Positions 30,930-41,765 are shown, numbered from the stretch's first letter. The stretch: DNA of 64,000 nt from Agrypnia vestita (GCA_016648135.1 JADDOH010009911.1:28216-92215); one strand, 5' to 3'. The notes: generated by a model from the sequence alone, not told the origin. A program made the numbers and translations.

Positions 30930-31439
30930 AGTGTGTCATATTAACTAACTTAAAAAATAAAAAATAAATTATCTCTAATTGCTGAATTCTACTACATTTG
31001 CTTCAATTCACAAAAAAAAAGAATATAAATTTAATTTTCACAACAAATAAAATTATTGCGAAATCGCCATCGTTCGTAAGCAAGTTATTAACGTGAGACT
31101 GTGAACAGGGTCATCTAGCATATTGGTAGCGTTAGTGATGGACATTGTTACACAGAGAATTATGATTTTTCATGATTTATATAAAATTTTCGTTCGTAAA
31201 TAAACCTGAAAAAAAGTGTAATTTTTTGGTACTAAATCTACCCGATTATTGATGCCAGTGCCAGAATAATAAAATCAAATTACCAATATAAATTTTTTAT
31301 TGTGTTGTGAAATTACGAAAAATACAGGGAGCGAAATATGGGTTTATAATATGGTCGAATCCTCAGGTAGTTTAAAGTGAAACAGTTTGTCAGTAAAGTT
31401 GACGATTCGATATTTTTAACATTATTTTCTTAGAAAAAC
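30930..31439. other. AT-rich spacer
   Basis: No features recognised. Confidence 0.45.
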
Positions 31440-31600
31440 AAACAACACAGTTAGTTTACCAGATGACACGGGTTAGCGGAGGGATGGAGTTGAAGGGAGG
31501 GGGATGGCGGGGGAGGGTGGCTGACAATGTCCACCACCCCTGAAACGTGCCCATAACCGGATTTGGTCTATTTGCCCTTTTCTCGGGTTAAATATAGGGT
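31440..31600. promoter_or_regulatory. GC/purine-rich island
   Basis: CAGATGACACGGGTTAGCGG, a G-rich stretch (GGGAGGGGGATGGCGGGGG) and GAAACGTGCCCATAACCGG. No repeat match, no frame. Confidence 0.35.
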
Positions 31601-31769
31601 CTTCCAAAAATAACACTCTACTGAAGATTTTAGAGATTCCCTGGAAGGCATGTACCTAATGAAAAATTTCAATTTAAAAAATACATAATTCTTTTTACTA
31701 CTAATAAGCCACCTCAATAAATCACCGTGCATTCCGATTTCTGTTAGATTTTATAACTAACTTTGTCAA

Positions 31770-31965
31770 AGATAGATAGATTTAGATAGATTTAGATAGA
31801 TTTATTTAAGATTCATAGGTGACAATATTTTATAGTGTTTACAAAATTAAATAAGCATGTTTCATTGTTACTGAGGGTCTTGGCAGCAAAGTAAACACTA
31901 CATTAATTTGACGCCCTGCCTGCTACACTAGTATAGCAGACAGTGCTCTTCCAGTAGGTACAGTA
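31770..31965 (-). repeat. Family O repeat, copy 2, with a TAGATAGATT tandem
   Basis: Three TAGATAGATT units at 31775-31803 are followed by ACTGAGGGTCTTGGCAGC and GCCCTGCCTGCTACACTAGT. The end is a palindrome around ACTAGT (CTGCCTGCTACACTAGTATA and AGCAGACAG). It matches 15958-16065 in reverse. Confidence 0.5.
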
Positions 31966-32601
31966 TATGTGCAAGAATATTTATTATTTATATAAAGTAG
32001 TTATTATATGAATTAATCTTAGTTCCAATAAAAAATACGTAATAATAATAATTAATTATTAACAAATTTAATATTGTTGTTAATTCTATATTATAGACAG
32101 TAAAAAAAATATGTGAATTGGATACTGAATATAAGAAACTAAATAAGAATAGTTGAAAAGATTAAAATAAATGTTCATATAGGTACGAATATTTTTCAAA
32201 CTTGGTTATATCTTGGCTTTTAACAGGTTTTGTGCATGCTTTCTTCCCTTTTCATGAAGCTAAAATTTCACTTTTTAAGAAAATTATGCGAGACTGTGCT
32301 ACAAGTTTTTAGTTTTGTGTTTAGAATGTTGAATATTTTTGGAGCTTGGAAGAGATGACATCTTTGTGAAAAAAGGCTTTTTGAAAATCGGTATTGACTG
32401 TGTCTACTTCTTTTCTGTTGTTTAAAGCATTGCATATAAAAGAAGAATATTCAATCAAATTAAAAAAATTCAAAAACAAGAAAAAATGCTCATTGTCTAA
32501 AATTTTAAAAGGTATACCTTTTTTTCCTCCCCCATTTAAATACAGGCGTTACGCTTTTTCACAACTGTGGAAATACTCCTGTATATAAAATTCATTAATT
32601 T
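31966..32601. other. AT-rich spacer
   Basis: No features recognised; short frames are AT-driven. Confidence 0.45.
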
Positions 32602-32604
32602 TAA

Positions 32605-33365
32605 AGCCATGTATTCACTAGGGGACAAATTGTCCCTCAACAGCATGCGCGCATAGAGTCTACGTGACGTTGCAACGTCGTGCACTGTTCCGCGACCTCG
32701 CGCACAACATAGCGCGGCATTTCTACGTGTCGTGGCAACGTTGCCATGCGCACGATACCCGAGCGTACTCACTGCAACATTCCGCGGAGCGTCAGTACCA
32801 CGTGGTATGTAAACAAGTGAATACGCATGCGCTGCATCTGTCAAGATGACAATGCGGGGAAACGAAATTGTTCTCGAACTCGTCGAGCTGTATCGATCGA
32901 AGATCGCATAGAATGTCCGTCCTTCTTTCTCTTTGCAGTAAATAATTTCGCATTCTCCTCTTTTTTCTCCTCTTACTTTTCGATAAACTCATTAACATAA
33001 ACAGATACGCGGCTATCATCATAACCTCATAGGGCGATATATTTCCGCGACGTCTGGAAAACAATAATTATTTGCAAAAAGACCTTGTTTTTAATAATAT
33101 TCAATTTACTACAGTAAAACCTCGTTAATTTGAAATTGCGACCCAAAAAAACATTTTGAATTGCGCGGAACCCCGTTTTCGCCAAATGAGATACCGCAGC
33201 TGTCATCCATAACCTCATTGGATGACATTTCCGCGACAAGATATGCGAGTCCCGGTGTGTACACGTCAAATGACCGCGTCATTGTCCCCGAAACATGAGC
33301 GTAGATGTTGATGCGACATGTCGAGCGGAATGTTTCGCGATTTGTCCCCTAGTGAATACATGGCT
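32605..33365. mobile_element. Element S: 761-base inverted-repeat transposon, TAA target duplication
   Basis: A perfect 26-base terminal inverted repeat beginning AGCCATGTATTCACTAGGGG flanks the element. TAA occurs directly outside both ends (32602-32604, 33366-33368). TAA/TTA duplications are usual for PIF/Harbinger elements. The interior is CpG-rich (GTTGCAACGTCGTGC, GACCTCGCGCACAAC) and has an internal direct repeat, CATAACCTCAT...TTTCCGCGAC, at 33020-33053 and 33205-33238 separated by ~145 bases of foreign-looking AT-rich sequence. No transposase. Confidence 0.85.
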
Positions 33366-33368
33366 TAA

Positions 33369-33544
33369 ACCTATGAAACATAAAACTTCAGAATACGGCC
33401 GATTGTCTACATAATAATAATCTAGTTCAACATGATATTTTCATAGAAATATATTTCCCATGTAGCCAAAATCTGATAATGTGTTTAGTTAAGTTTAAAA
33501 ATAAAATAATTAGACTATAAAAAAATATTATTTTTTCAAATCAC
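33369..33544. other. AT-rich spacer
   Basis: Nothing recognised. Confidence 0.45.
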
Positions 33545-33770
33545 TGTAGGGTGGGTAGCTAGTTACATTGCAGTCACCGTGTTGCTTGTATAACGATGTC
33601 GCGCGCATCTCTGATTTGTCTCTAATGTCCCGTTGCATGTTATTATTTTATTTTTTGTTATTGAGCGGGGGGTTGGTAACAATGCCCGCAGGGGTGGCTG
33701 ATCGCCGGTGACACTTGCACGTATCACGAATGCGCCATCAACTAACAACGTCACAATAGCCGTTAAGGGT
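33545..33770. promoter_or_regulatory. GC-richer island, candidate regulatory element
   Basis: GTCACCGTGTTGC, GATGTCGCGCGCATCTC, GAGCGGGGGGTTGG, ATGCCCGCAGGGGTGGCTG and GATCGCCGGTGACACTTGC. No repeat match. Confidence 0.35.
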
Positions 33771-35025
33771 GTAAAATATGTGTTATGAAATTTTGATTAT
33801 GATTATATAATCAATGTTATTATTACTGTGTTTATTAGATTGTTAGTTTATTGGAATGTAAATAAGGATACAATAATTTGTACATGATTTTATTTACCTT
33901 CACATGTTTGCTTATTTGTCTTTAAATCTAATAATAAAAATATCCACATCTTCCCGTTAGCTAACGCTGTGAAACTTAAAGCATTTTTATTTCCTATGAC
34001 GATGCAATATTCTATTGCTTCCACCTTTGCCATGCCTTGCTTTGCACCACCATGCTTTGCTTGACATTTTGATAGGTCGACTATAGGTCGACCACAATCA
34101 AAAGACCATTCCCTAGCTTTGTCCGGTAAGAAGAAAGCGGGGGAAAGTTGCCTGGCAAGCCCGTATTACAAGCCTCAATATGATATTCCAAATAAATATA
34201 CATTTTTTAGTTTAAAAAAGGTTACTTACTAGAAAAACTTATTTTGTGTTCATTTTTTGCATCGTAACAAACATATTTTTTGCGCACAGTCTTTTGAATG
34301 CGGTCTAGCTAATTTAAATATTTCATAAGGAGAAGAGAAAGAAATAAAAATAAATACAGTAATATTTTTGATGTTTCTTCTCTAGAATTATTCTTAGAAA
34401 AAATAATTACTAAAATAAATGGGTTTTTCTACCACATTTTCGACGCCAATTGCTAAAATTATAATAATTAATTAACTACCTGACAGTTAATAGTAGGTTT
34501 TGTTAATAAATATTAATATTTATTGTTTTTATAAATATAAAGTAGTGTTTAGTATTAAACTTCATCTTGTTATTCGAAGCAAATTTATAAAAGCATATTC
34601 ATATTATTTTTAATTGCTTGTTTTCTGTTATGCTTCCTGTTAAGTATTTAAGTTAAGTAAGTAAATCGAAAATATTCATTTATTAAAATTTAAAAAAAAT
34701 TATAATAAAGGAAAAAATCATTATTATCCAATTATAAATAACCCAAAACTGAAATGGCAGACACATGCAGGCCACAATACCCAGTGCATGGAAAATCGCT
34801 TGAGGACGTAGATATCCAGTGCTACCTAATGGAAATTATGTGGCCGACGAGCTCTCCTAAAATCCGCTCAAATGACTCAAAAGCAACCGAAGAGCATGCA
34901 TGAGAAGATATTTGAATGTGGTCGAATTAAAAGTGAGTAGAACTTGGTAAGAAAGAGTGTGACCTTGTATTCTTTTTGCTTGCCCCTGAATGCAGTTAGT
35001 TAGTTAAATACTTCTTCTTCATCAG
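33771..35025. other. Non-coding spacer
   Basis: Mostly AT-rich. GCCATGCCTTGCTTTGCACC followed by a related ATGCTTTGCTTG is a small local duplication near 34030-34065, next to an AGGTCGACTATAGGTCGACC repeat. No genes. Confidence 0.4.
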
Positions 35026-35026
35026 C

Positions 35027-35235
35027 CTTCATTTTTCCACTGCTGGATATAGGCCTCTTCCTTATTTTTCCATTCTTCCCTGTTGTTGGCTAATTGTAGT
35101 CATTTCTTTCTCCCCACAGCGACAATATCATCGGCCCATCTCATTTGACGTCTTCCGATGCCTCTTTTATTTTCCCAAGGTCTCCATTTCAGAACTTTGG
35201 GAGGCCATCTTGTATTATTCTGGTTAGTATCCTAG
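35027..35235 (-). mobile_element. RTE-like 3' end, second copy (decayed)
   Basis: On the minus strand: WPPKVLKWRPWENKRGIG, RRQMRWADDIVAVGRKK, a stop, then LANNREEWKNKEEAYIQQWK. It is the same tail as the fragment at 1073-1477, diverged independently. Confidence 0.8.
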
Positions 35236-35469
35236 TAGGTGTTGTATCCTAGTAGTTAAATACTATTTAAGGAAATTCTCCATAGAGTTTTCCGAATTAT
35301 TTCCGTTGTAATAGTGAATCCCGTGGCGGGATCATTAATATTTATATAACATACATAAGTAGTTCTTACTGTAAATTGTATATTAAAGATACAGTTGAAA
35401 AACACAAATATTGCAAAACTGGAATGACGTACATAAGTTGCCATTGGAAAGTTTGTAGACTATTCTAGA

Positions 35470-35690
35470 ATACATTCCTTTGAGTGCCCGCCTAGCGTAG
35501 AACGCCTCGGTAAACTAAGTACCGGCTAATCCGACAACAGGCGAATTAAATCTGGGCCCACTGGCCCGGAAACCGCTGGTCGCGCGCGCCCCTGCGCTCT
35601 GTGGGGATTATGCACTTGGCGGTGGTGGATTATTGCTATTACTATGGACTTAGGGTTCGGCAACCGGTGGCGTTGGTGCTGTTTTTTTTT
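35470..35690. promoter_or_regulatory. GC-rich island, candidate conserved regulatory element
   Basis: GTGCCCGCCTAGCGTAGAAC, GGCCCACTGGCCCGGAAAC, GGTCGCGCGCGCCCCTGC, and two GGATTA-type bicoid/Otx-like cores (GGGGATTATGC, GTGGATTATTGC). No repeat match. Confidence 0.45.
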
Positions 35691-35952
35691 CAATAAAAAT
35701 ACCTTTAGTTAGATACACCTGAGAAATAATGTGAGTGAATAAAAAGCACATATTTTAATGTCGCAATTATAAGAATAATTGATTTAATTATATTAATCAA
35801 TATTTTTTTTATTACTAAAGAAGATTTGGCAAGACAGAGATATCAGCAGGCTTCTTCATCCATAATTAAAATCATATAATTGAATTTTTTCTTTATTTTT
35901 ATTAATTAAATTGTTTGGAATTCTGTTTAAAAAATCATGCAGGTACAATACG

Positions 35953-36113
35953 TAGACCTGTTTCCATTTAAAAAAGATCATCGACTTAGTATGTGTAAGC
36001 CGTTCGTACGAGGCACATTGCTTCGCTGTGTTAGTGTTTATACCCGTAAACGCATCGTGCGAACATCTTACACATAGTAATTCGATTCTCTTTCTTAAAT
36101 GGAAAGAGGTCTA
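35953..36113. mobile_element. Family H palindromic MITE, copy 1 (complete)
   Basis: TAGACCTGTTTCCATTTAAA at the left is mirrored by TTTAAGAAAG-type sequence ending GGAAAGAGGTCTA at the right. CTTAGTATGTGTAAGCCGTT is mirrored by AACATCTTACACATAGTAAT. The arms cover ~60 bases each, leaving a ~40-base centre. Copy 2 is cut by the window end at 63925. Confidence 0.8.
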
Positions 36114-36242
36114 CTCTTGTGGACATGTATATAAAAAGTGCGCATGCGAATGCATTATGTATAAATTTCATTTGGATAGGAGAAATTAAATTTTATTTTG
36201 TATAAACATTTTATAACTTTTAATTAATAAAAATGTACTTTG

Positions 36243-36405
36243 TTTTCACCTCTTATTTATTGAAAATATCAACGTGTTTCAGGGCCAATAGTTCCTTCAT
36301 CAGGATACAATGTATAGATACATATTTTCCTGATGAAGGGACATTTTTTGGCCCCGAAACATGTTGATGTTTTCAATATATAACTCGGGAAAAAAGCATA
36401 TTTTT
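36243..36405. repeat. Family T foldback, short version with two hammerhead-like hairpins
   Basis: Left arm TATTGAAAATATCAACGTGT, TTCAGGGCCAATAGTTCC, TTCATCAGGA is mirrored by TCCTGATGAAGGGAC, TTTTTTGGCCCCGAAAC and ATGTTGATGTTTTCAATATA. Each arm reads CTGATGA-stem-GAAAC on one strand. Confidence 0.65.
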
Positions 36406-36700
36406 AATAATTATATTAATATTGTCACGTGTCGTGGCTGCGGCAGGAATGAATGAAAACGCTGAAAATTAATTAGATATTTATTAATTAGAGATTTATT
36501 TTTATTTATTTATTTATTTATATTTAATTTTAATTATCAAATTTTGTTTGGACTGTGCCTGTCTCACTAGAAATATCTGTATTTAGACAGACATAGTTTA
36601 CAATATTGTGTAAATTCAAAACATAGTAAATAGATAATAAAGTGTTTAAAGTATCATAATAGAAAATATATCATATATGATTAATTAACTACTCATTGTA
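36406..36700. other. AT-rich spacer
   Basis: Contains an isolated TGTCACGTGTCGTGGC and a (TTTA)n stretch at about 36495-36530. No genes. Confidence 0.4.
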
Positions 36701-36724
36701 CAGTGAATGGTACCCACCGCTTAC

Positions 36725-36788
36725 CCAGGACCGTTCTAAGAGCAAAAGCTTCCATATCGGTCCTACTCAATCGTCTCCAGGTTGACAT
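36725..36788 (-). pseudogene. Diverged partial duplicate of the signal-peptide exon
   Basis: On the minus strand it reads MSTWRRLSRTDMEAFALRTV, then an ATT-like loss of the hydrophobic core, and a donor-like CTGG|GTAAGC. The DNA aligns with the exon at 14318-14492 over the start codon and ~20 codons: CCGATATGG/CCGATACGG, and TCTTAGAACGG/TTCGTACAACGG. Both donors fall in phase 1. The hydrophobic core and RFFGHDRS segment are missing, so on its own it would not give a signal peptide. It may be a pseudo-exon, or an alternative first exon of the same or a paralogous gene. Confidence 0.45.
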
Positions 36789-36892
36789 TTTTTTTCAACT
36801 AACAAGCAGTCACATAACTCTCTTAAACTTAATACTATTCTTTAAATTGTACTATTTCGCAATATACCACATGTAAATTAACACTTTATTAT

Positions 36893-37815
36893 CGCTGAAA
36901 TTATTAGAATCTTCTGGAGTATTATGGTGTGTTTTTACGACCTTTCTGGCCGACGCTACGGATCCCATTACAGGGTCCATCATGAGGGCTGATGTGCTGT
37001 TGTGAGTGTTATAATTAATATTTATCGGGTCCTTGAAGACCTCGAGTGACTCCCTGACAAGACGTGAAGACGTGCATGGTGACTCTAAGGCTTTCCAAGG
37101 ATTTTCGGTTCGAATACAAAACGATGGCCGGTATCCATAAAATGCTCAGGCAGTGCTGATTTTCCTGGATGACCCTGCTTTCGACACGGTATTGCAAGTC
37201 AATACTTAATCACAATACCAACACCCACGACAACTAGCGAAGGGAAAAACTACATTTCAAAATGAAGACTACAACATACACACGTTCACCAGTTTGAAGA
37301 CTACAAAGTGTACACTACAATTGTAGTAAAAACTACGTGAAGTGAAGTAATTGTAGTACTACGAAATGAAGTGAAGTAATGAAGTAATTGTAATATTAAT
37401 GAAGTGAAGTAATGAAATGAAGTAATTGTAATAGTTTCCACAGATTTCTTCGTTTAGTTACATCAACTTCCCAAAAATTTCACGTAAAAAATGCACTATT
37501 TAAAGTATGTTTCTCATACTTTCGATAACTTTGAAGTGTGTGTACTTTGTAGTGTTCGCTTTGAAATGAAGTGTACTATTTGAAGTTTATACTTTCAATA
37601 ATTTTGGTGTTTGTAGTTTGTAGTGTGCACTACACTTCAAAACGTGCGAAGTGTGCACTTCAATGTAATGTAGTACTACATTGTAGTAGTGAGTACAGAG
37701 CGGACCCATCACTAACTAACGACAATACATCATCCCTGATGATGGACCCTGCAATGGGAATAGAAAGATCGTAAAAACACTGCATTATACCCCAGAGGAT
37801 ACAAACCAGAAGATT
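36893..37815. mobile_element. Family G foldback element with low-complexity centre
   Basis: The left arm (36893-37005) reads GAATCTTCTGGAGTATTATG, TGTTTTTACGACCTTTCTGG, CCCATTACAGGGTCCATCAT. The right arm (37700-37812) is its reverse complement (GATGATGGACCCTGCAATGG, AGATCGTAAAAACACTGCAT, ACCAGAAGATT). The centre at 37200-37690 is built from degenerate GAAGTAAT/GTAGTACTACA words that also form internal palindromes. No coding frame. Confidence 0.7.
37260..37690. repeat. Degenerate GAAGTAAT / ACTACA low-complexity block
   Basis: GAAGTGAAGTAATTGTAGTA, AATGAAGTAATTGTAAT and similar words recur many times. ACTTCAAA/TTTGAAGT and CTACAATTGTAG pairs give many small stems. It lies inside the G foldback. 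Confidence 0.7.
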
Positions 37816-37904
37816 GAATGCGGGAGTTTGTTCTTAAATTTTTGGAATAAATTTAATGTTTTTTTTTTCCAAAATCTCCAAATGCGTGTTCCGTTGTTTA
37901 GCGG

Positions 37905-38150
37905 CAGAAAAATGGCGCACAGGTAAATCACGCGCTGGGCACGTGGCGCCACCCCCCGGGGGGTGACACGCGCACCCTCCCCCTGTCCGGCGGCACGCAG
38001 CTCAATGGGATAACACTTCATTAGGCTCTCGTTACTGTTGCTTATTTTTTTATAAATTTGGCTGTTGTTAAAAATAATGCGGTCGGCAAATGAGGGGAAA
38101 GATTTGCGGATGCTGCGTTCGTGCTCGCGCATGCGTGCTTCATTTTACAG
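37905..38150. promoter_or_regulatory. GC-rich island, candidate regulatory or insulator element
   Basis: CGCGCTGGGCACGTGGCGCC, ACCCCCCGGGGGGTGACACG, CCCTCCCCCTGTCCGGCGG and AATGGGATAACACTTCATTA. The GTGGCGCCAC palindrome and C6G6 run are unusual. The 115-codon minus-strand frame across it has no recognisable domain. Confidence 0.45.
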
Positions 38151-38639
38151 GAATGTAGACGGATCTTTAATTTCTATTTTATTTTTATTTTTTATGTTCC
38201 ATTTTTTCGCGACAACTTTTTTAATTTGACGTTTAATCGACATTTGTCGTAATGTAATTCTTTAATAGGCTAAACATCCAAAACAAAACACAAAAATATC
38301 AAATTATGCTATACCCCTTCGAGAAAATGTGGAAACCTGCTGAGTCATTTCGCAATAACTATCGATGCATCAAAGCAATATCTTATTTGCTAACCATAAA
38401 CTATTAAACAGAATGAAGAATGTAATGTTATAATTTGAAAATTTAGAACTAAATCATTTTCTGTCAAATGTTAATATTTCTCATTGGTGATAAATATCAC
38501 TATTAAATACAGGTTATTCGCAATTGACGATTTTTTTGTGAATGCACTATAAAAGTAATAGTGAAGACAAGTCAGAAACATTTCAATTTAGGCTGAAATT
38601 CACCTGTAACGAAATGGCAACAGTGATTACGTGCAAAAT
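38151..38639. other. AT-rich spacer
   Basis: A possible weak B-like scrap (AATAGTGAAGACAAGTCAGAAACATT) lies near 38560. Nothing else. Confidence 0.35.
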
Positions 38640-39180
38640 CTCCCGTAATATGACAATGACGAATCGAAACCTCTAGGGCCTACCACTTCCGTACTCTGGA
38701 ATTAGCTACATCATTCGAGGAACAACTGGAAAAGCCTAGAAGCAACGAGAACCTTCTCCTAAACACTAGAAAAATTGTGGAGGTTCGATAATCCAGTTTT
38801 TGGATAAAATAGCTCGGATCTAGGCCACCAACAGAGTTGTCGTGTTTGACAGGTCGATTCAGTATGAAGTACGCGCGAACTGCGAGACGATTCGTGAATT
38901 GTGAAGCAATAGATATCGAGAGAATAATCGAGCGATGTACGTAATTAGCAAAATAAATAAACGCGACAAATACTACGAGCGAGAATTGAGAACGAAATGT
39001 TCTATTGAATGTTAAATACGTGCTACCCAGCAATAATAAAGTATTCATTTACGAGTGATATACTGCAAAATATTGTAATTTAAAGAAGTGACTCTACATT
39101 GAATAGTTAATTAATGATTAATTAATAAATGGCTAATTAATTTCACTCATTTCCGACGTAGCCACGACACTTGACAGTAT
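38640..39180 (+). mobile_element. Possible solo LTR (weak)
   Basis: The segment is less AT-rich than its flanks, holds AATAATAAAGTATTC at about 39020 as a possible poly(A) signal, and ends GACGTAGCCACGACA, similar to the CGTGACA end at 55212. The left end is not defined. A 122-codon minus-strand frame here shows no retroviral domain. Confidence 0.3.
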
Positions 39181-39750
39181 TGTGGAATAGATCTCCCACA
39201 TACTGTATAGTATAATAATTTTAAATCCTCAATAACAAATTTTTTGCACGATGAATGCAATGCGTTCGTATTAGGACGGGTAAAATGATTTGGGTTTCCA
39301 CTTTAGATTATAAAATGATTTTCATAATGATAAATAAATTGGAAATGCTACATAAGTGTTTTAAGGGTATTTTTGTTGTTTCACTATCAGACAAAATTAT
39401 CTTGACTGATTATAATGTTTATATTTCTGAAATATTTTGTATAAATCACAAATGCATAAATTATTGTAATTTTTAAACTGTCGACAGAAGAATTGAAATA
39501 ATTTTTGTCCACGTTTGAATAATTTACTTCAGAACACAAAGTCACATATGCGTCATATTAATATTTGAAAGAAAATCGATACCGCATTGAAATGTATTAA
39601 TTTCCTTTCAAACAAATTTGAGCTCTTTCTTATTCAATGATTAAAACGCTTTTTTTTAAAAATGAACCTGAATGCAACAGTTCTATATACAAATAAATTT
39701 TGTTTATACATTTTTGGCTAAAAATACTTTGCAGATAAATTTATCTTCAA
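39181..39750. other. AT-rich spacer
   Basis: No features recognised. Confidence 0.45.
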
Positions 39751-39754
39751 ATAA

Positions 39755-39905
39755 ATTTAAAGTGCTTTAGTGGTTAAGACACTCGCCTATGGATCCAGTG
39801 GTTGGAAATTCGAGCCTCATCCCAAGAAATTTTGTACTAATTTCATATCATTTAAAGTTAAGTTACGTTTGAAAATAGTAAGAATATTGTGGGTGGATTC
39901 TCGTT
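39755..39905 (+). mobile_element. Family C SINE, copy 5
   Basis: GTGCTTTAGTGGTTAAGACA, B box AAATTCGAGCCTCATCC and body GTTTGAAAATAGTAAGAATA. The A-rich tail is lost. Confidence 0.65.
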
Positions 39906-39984
39906 GACTTCTTTATCTTAAAAATTATGTCTTGATCTCTTTTATATAACATTGTACACTTCGTTAATTTTGGCTTGATCATAT

Positions 39985-40221
39985 ATGTGGCGTAGGTATA
40001 AAATCAAAGACAGCAATATGTAAAAAAAAAAAAATATAGTTATCGAGGATAAGTAATTTATAATGTTACAGGAAACATACCCTATAAATTTATAGGAAAC
40101 ATGATTTTGGAAGCGATAGATACAGAAAATCTAGAATTCGATACATTTTAAATTAGTAATCCTCGGTGACTGCATTCAAAACATTTTTTCAATTTTTTTA
40201 TTTATGATATTGCTGCATTTT
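39985..40221 (+). mobile_element. Family P, copy 2, right end abutted by D copy 2
   Basis: Left TATGTGGCGTAGGTATAAAA and CAGCAATATG; interior CCTATAAATTTATAGGAAAC and CTCGGTGACTGCATTC; right GATATTGCTGCATTTTT. The terminal TTTTATACCACAC is replaced by the start of element D, so D inserted at or into the P end. Confidence 0.7.
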
Positions 40222-40906
40222 TACTCCCTTTATATTAACTCGTGGCGTCTGCTTGCTTGCTTGCACGTTTGCCGTCAAAAAAACTTTGGATCGATTTTTG
40301 ACCCTTTTCCCGTGATCTAATCGAGCTGAAACTCTGCAAGCAGACTCGTGGCGACGATCAAGAAGATCTATCAAATTTTCGTTAAAAAATAATAATAATT
40401 ATAGTATAATTTTGGATTTTTCAAATTTTTAATAGTTTTTCAAATTGGAATCATTACAAAAGTTTAATTATTAGCAGCGGCGGCCCGATAACGTCGCGGA
40501 ATATTTTCTAAATTTGAATTACTCCGTCGATATACATAATAGGTACTTCACTACACAAAGCATGAATTATCAAAGCTCAAAACATCTGACATTTTAGAAA
40601 TATATTAAATTACTGTAAGTTTAGTGTTATTTTTTATTTCGTCTTTAATTGTTATTATATATTTTTCAAATTTTGAACGTTTTTTCATACAACTTATTAA
40701 GTTGTATGAAAATATTTTAACGCGTCTGGTAGACCCGAAACCTGATTATAGTATAATTTTGGATTTTTGGAAATTTTTTATTACTCCCTTTCGTAGCGCC
40801 ACCCGACCGAAGCCCAACGCGTAGGTTAAGCGGGAAAAAAATGTTTCAACTAGTAAATGAGAAAGGGGGTATAATAAAAACTTGGTTTTTATGGGTTACT
40901 TTTTTC
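40222..40906 (+). mobile_element. Family D Helentron-like element, copy 2 (full ends)
   Basis: It starts ACTCCCTTTATATTAACTCG and ends GAAAGGGGGTATAATAAAAA, CTTGGTTTTTATGGGTTAC, so both the sub-terminal inverted pair and the 3' hairpin are visible. An internal ~150-base insertion or duplication at about 40680-40850 carries a repeated TATAGTATAATTTTGGATTT and the CG-rich GAAGCCCAACGCGTAGG. Confidence 0.7.
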
Positions 40907-40909
40907 ACA

Positions 40910-41340
40910 TGTCTTATGATTTCTCGTAGAATGGTGTCCGCATCTGTTTTCTATTTAAGTGTGACAGTTTCGGATGATCTATTTAGCGCACCCTTAAAAT
41001 GACGTCATCCAGATCTGAATTCCATCTTTTCTCCTTTTCTCTATTTGTAAATCCTGGAAGAATTCCTCCCGCTTGGAAGCACCATTACGGGAGCGGTCTT
41101 CGTGACGACCGCAGCCGGCAGTAAATATCAGTTTGGCGGACGACAGTTCCCGCAAATTTGATAAAAATGTCTCCGCTCACATTGTAGCGACATCTACGCC
41201 GCTCCGCAGTAAGTTATGTCCCGCGGCGGCAGGGGGAGCGGTGCTCCCAACCCTTAATCTATTTATTTACGAAATAAATACGAATCAGCGACTACGCCCC
41301 CCTCAGGATGACTCGAATTGAAGAAGTTAAGCTGAATTAT
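40910..41340. promoter_or_regulatory. GC-rich island, candidate conserved regulatory element
   Basis: It includes a perfect TGACGTCA (41000-41007), GGGAGCGGTCTTCGTGACGA, CGCAGCCGGCAGTAAATATC, TACGCCGCTCCGCAG, CCCGCGGCGGCAGGGGGAGC and CGCCCCCCTCAGG. No repeat match. Confidence 0.45.
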
Positions 41341-41640
41341 GACCATTCTTTTTAATGTAATCTGTGAACCTCTGAGCGGACAGAATAGCCGCATTAATAG
41401 TTGTAACCCAAAACAGAAACTCAATTTATTTATTCATTGAGGAGGCTAAGACCCACCAGGGATTGTAAATCCATGTCTATCTAACAATGATGATGATGAT
41501 GATTTGTATACCATTGGGGCTTTTAATGGAAGAAATATTACTTATCGAATAACTGCATAATCACTTTGTGGTAACATAATTTATAGATATTAACAAAAAT
41601 AAATCACTTTGTATAAACCACTATTTATGGCTAATGGTAC
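41341..41640. other. Non-coding spacer
   Basis: Contains a short (GAT)n run at about 41490-41503. The phrase AGGCTAAGACCCACCAGGG at about 41443 is a scrap of the RT tail seen at 54700 and 6950. Confidence 0.35.
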
Positions 41641-41765
41641 CTTAGAAATATTAAAAAATGGTTAAAACCTTGCAAAAAAGCATTTTTAATTACTGCAATG
41701 TTGTAAGTAATATTTTTTTACTGATTTGTATTAAAGCGCAATGAATTTTTAATTTATTTACGGCT
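41640..41765. mobile_element. Family B centre fragment
   Basis: ATGGTTAAAACCTTGCAAAA, TTTGTATTAAAGCGCAATGA and ATTTTTAATTTATTTACGG follow the order of the B centre. Diverged. Confidence 0.35.

Noticed and set aside
38680..39048. 122-codon open frame on the minus strand
   Set aside because: Falls in a possible LTR; no protease, gag or other domain, and atypical composition.
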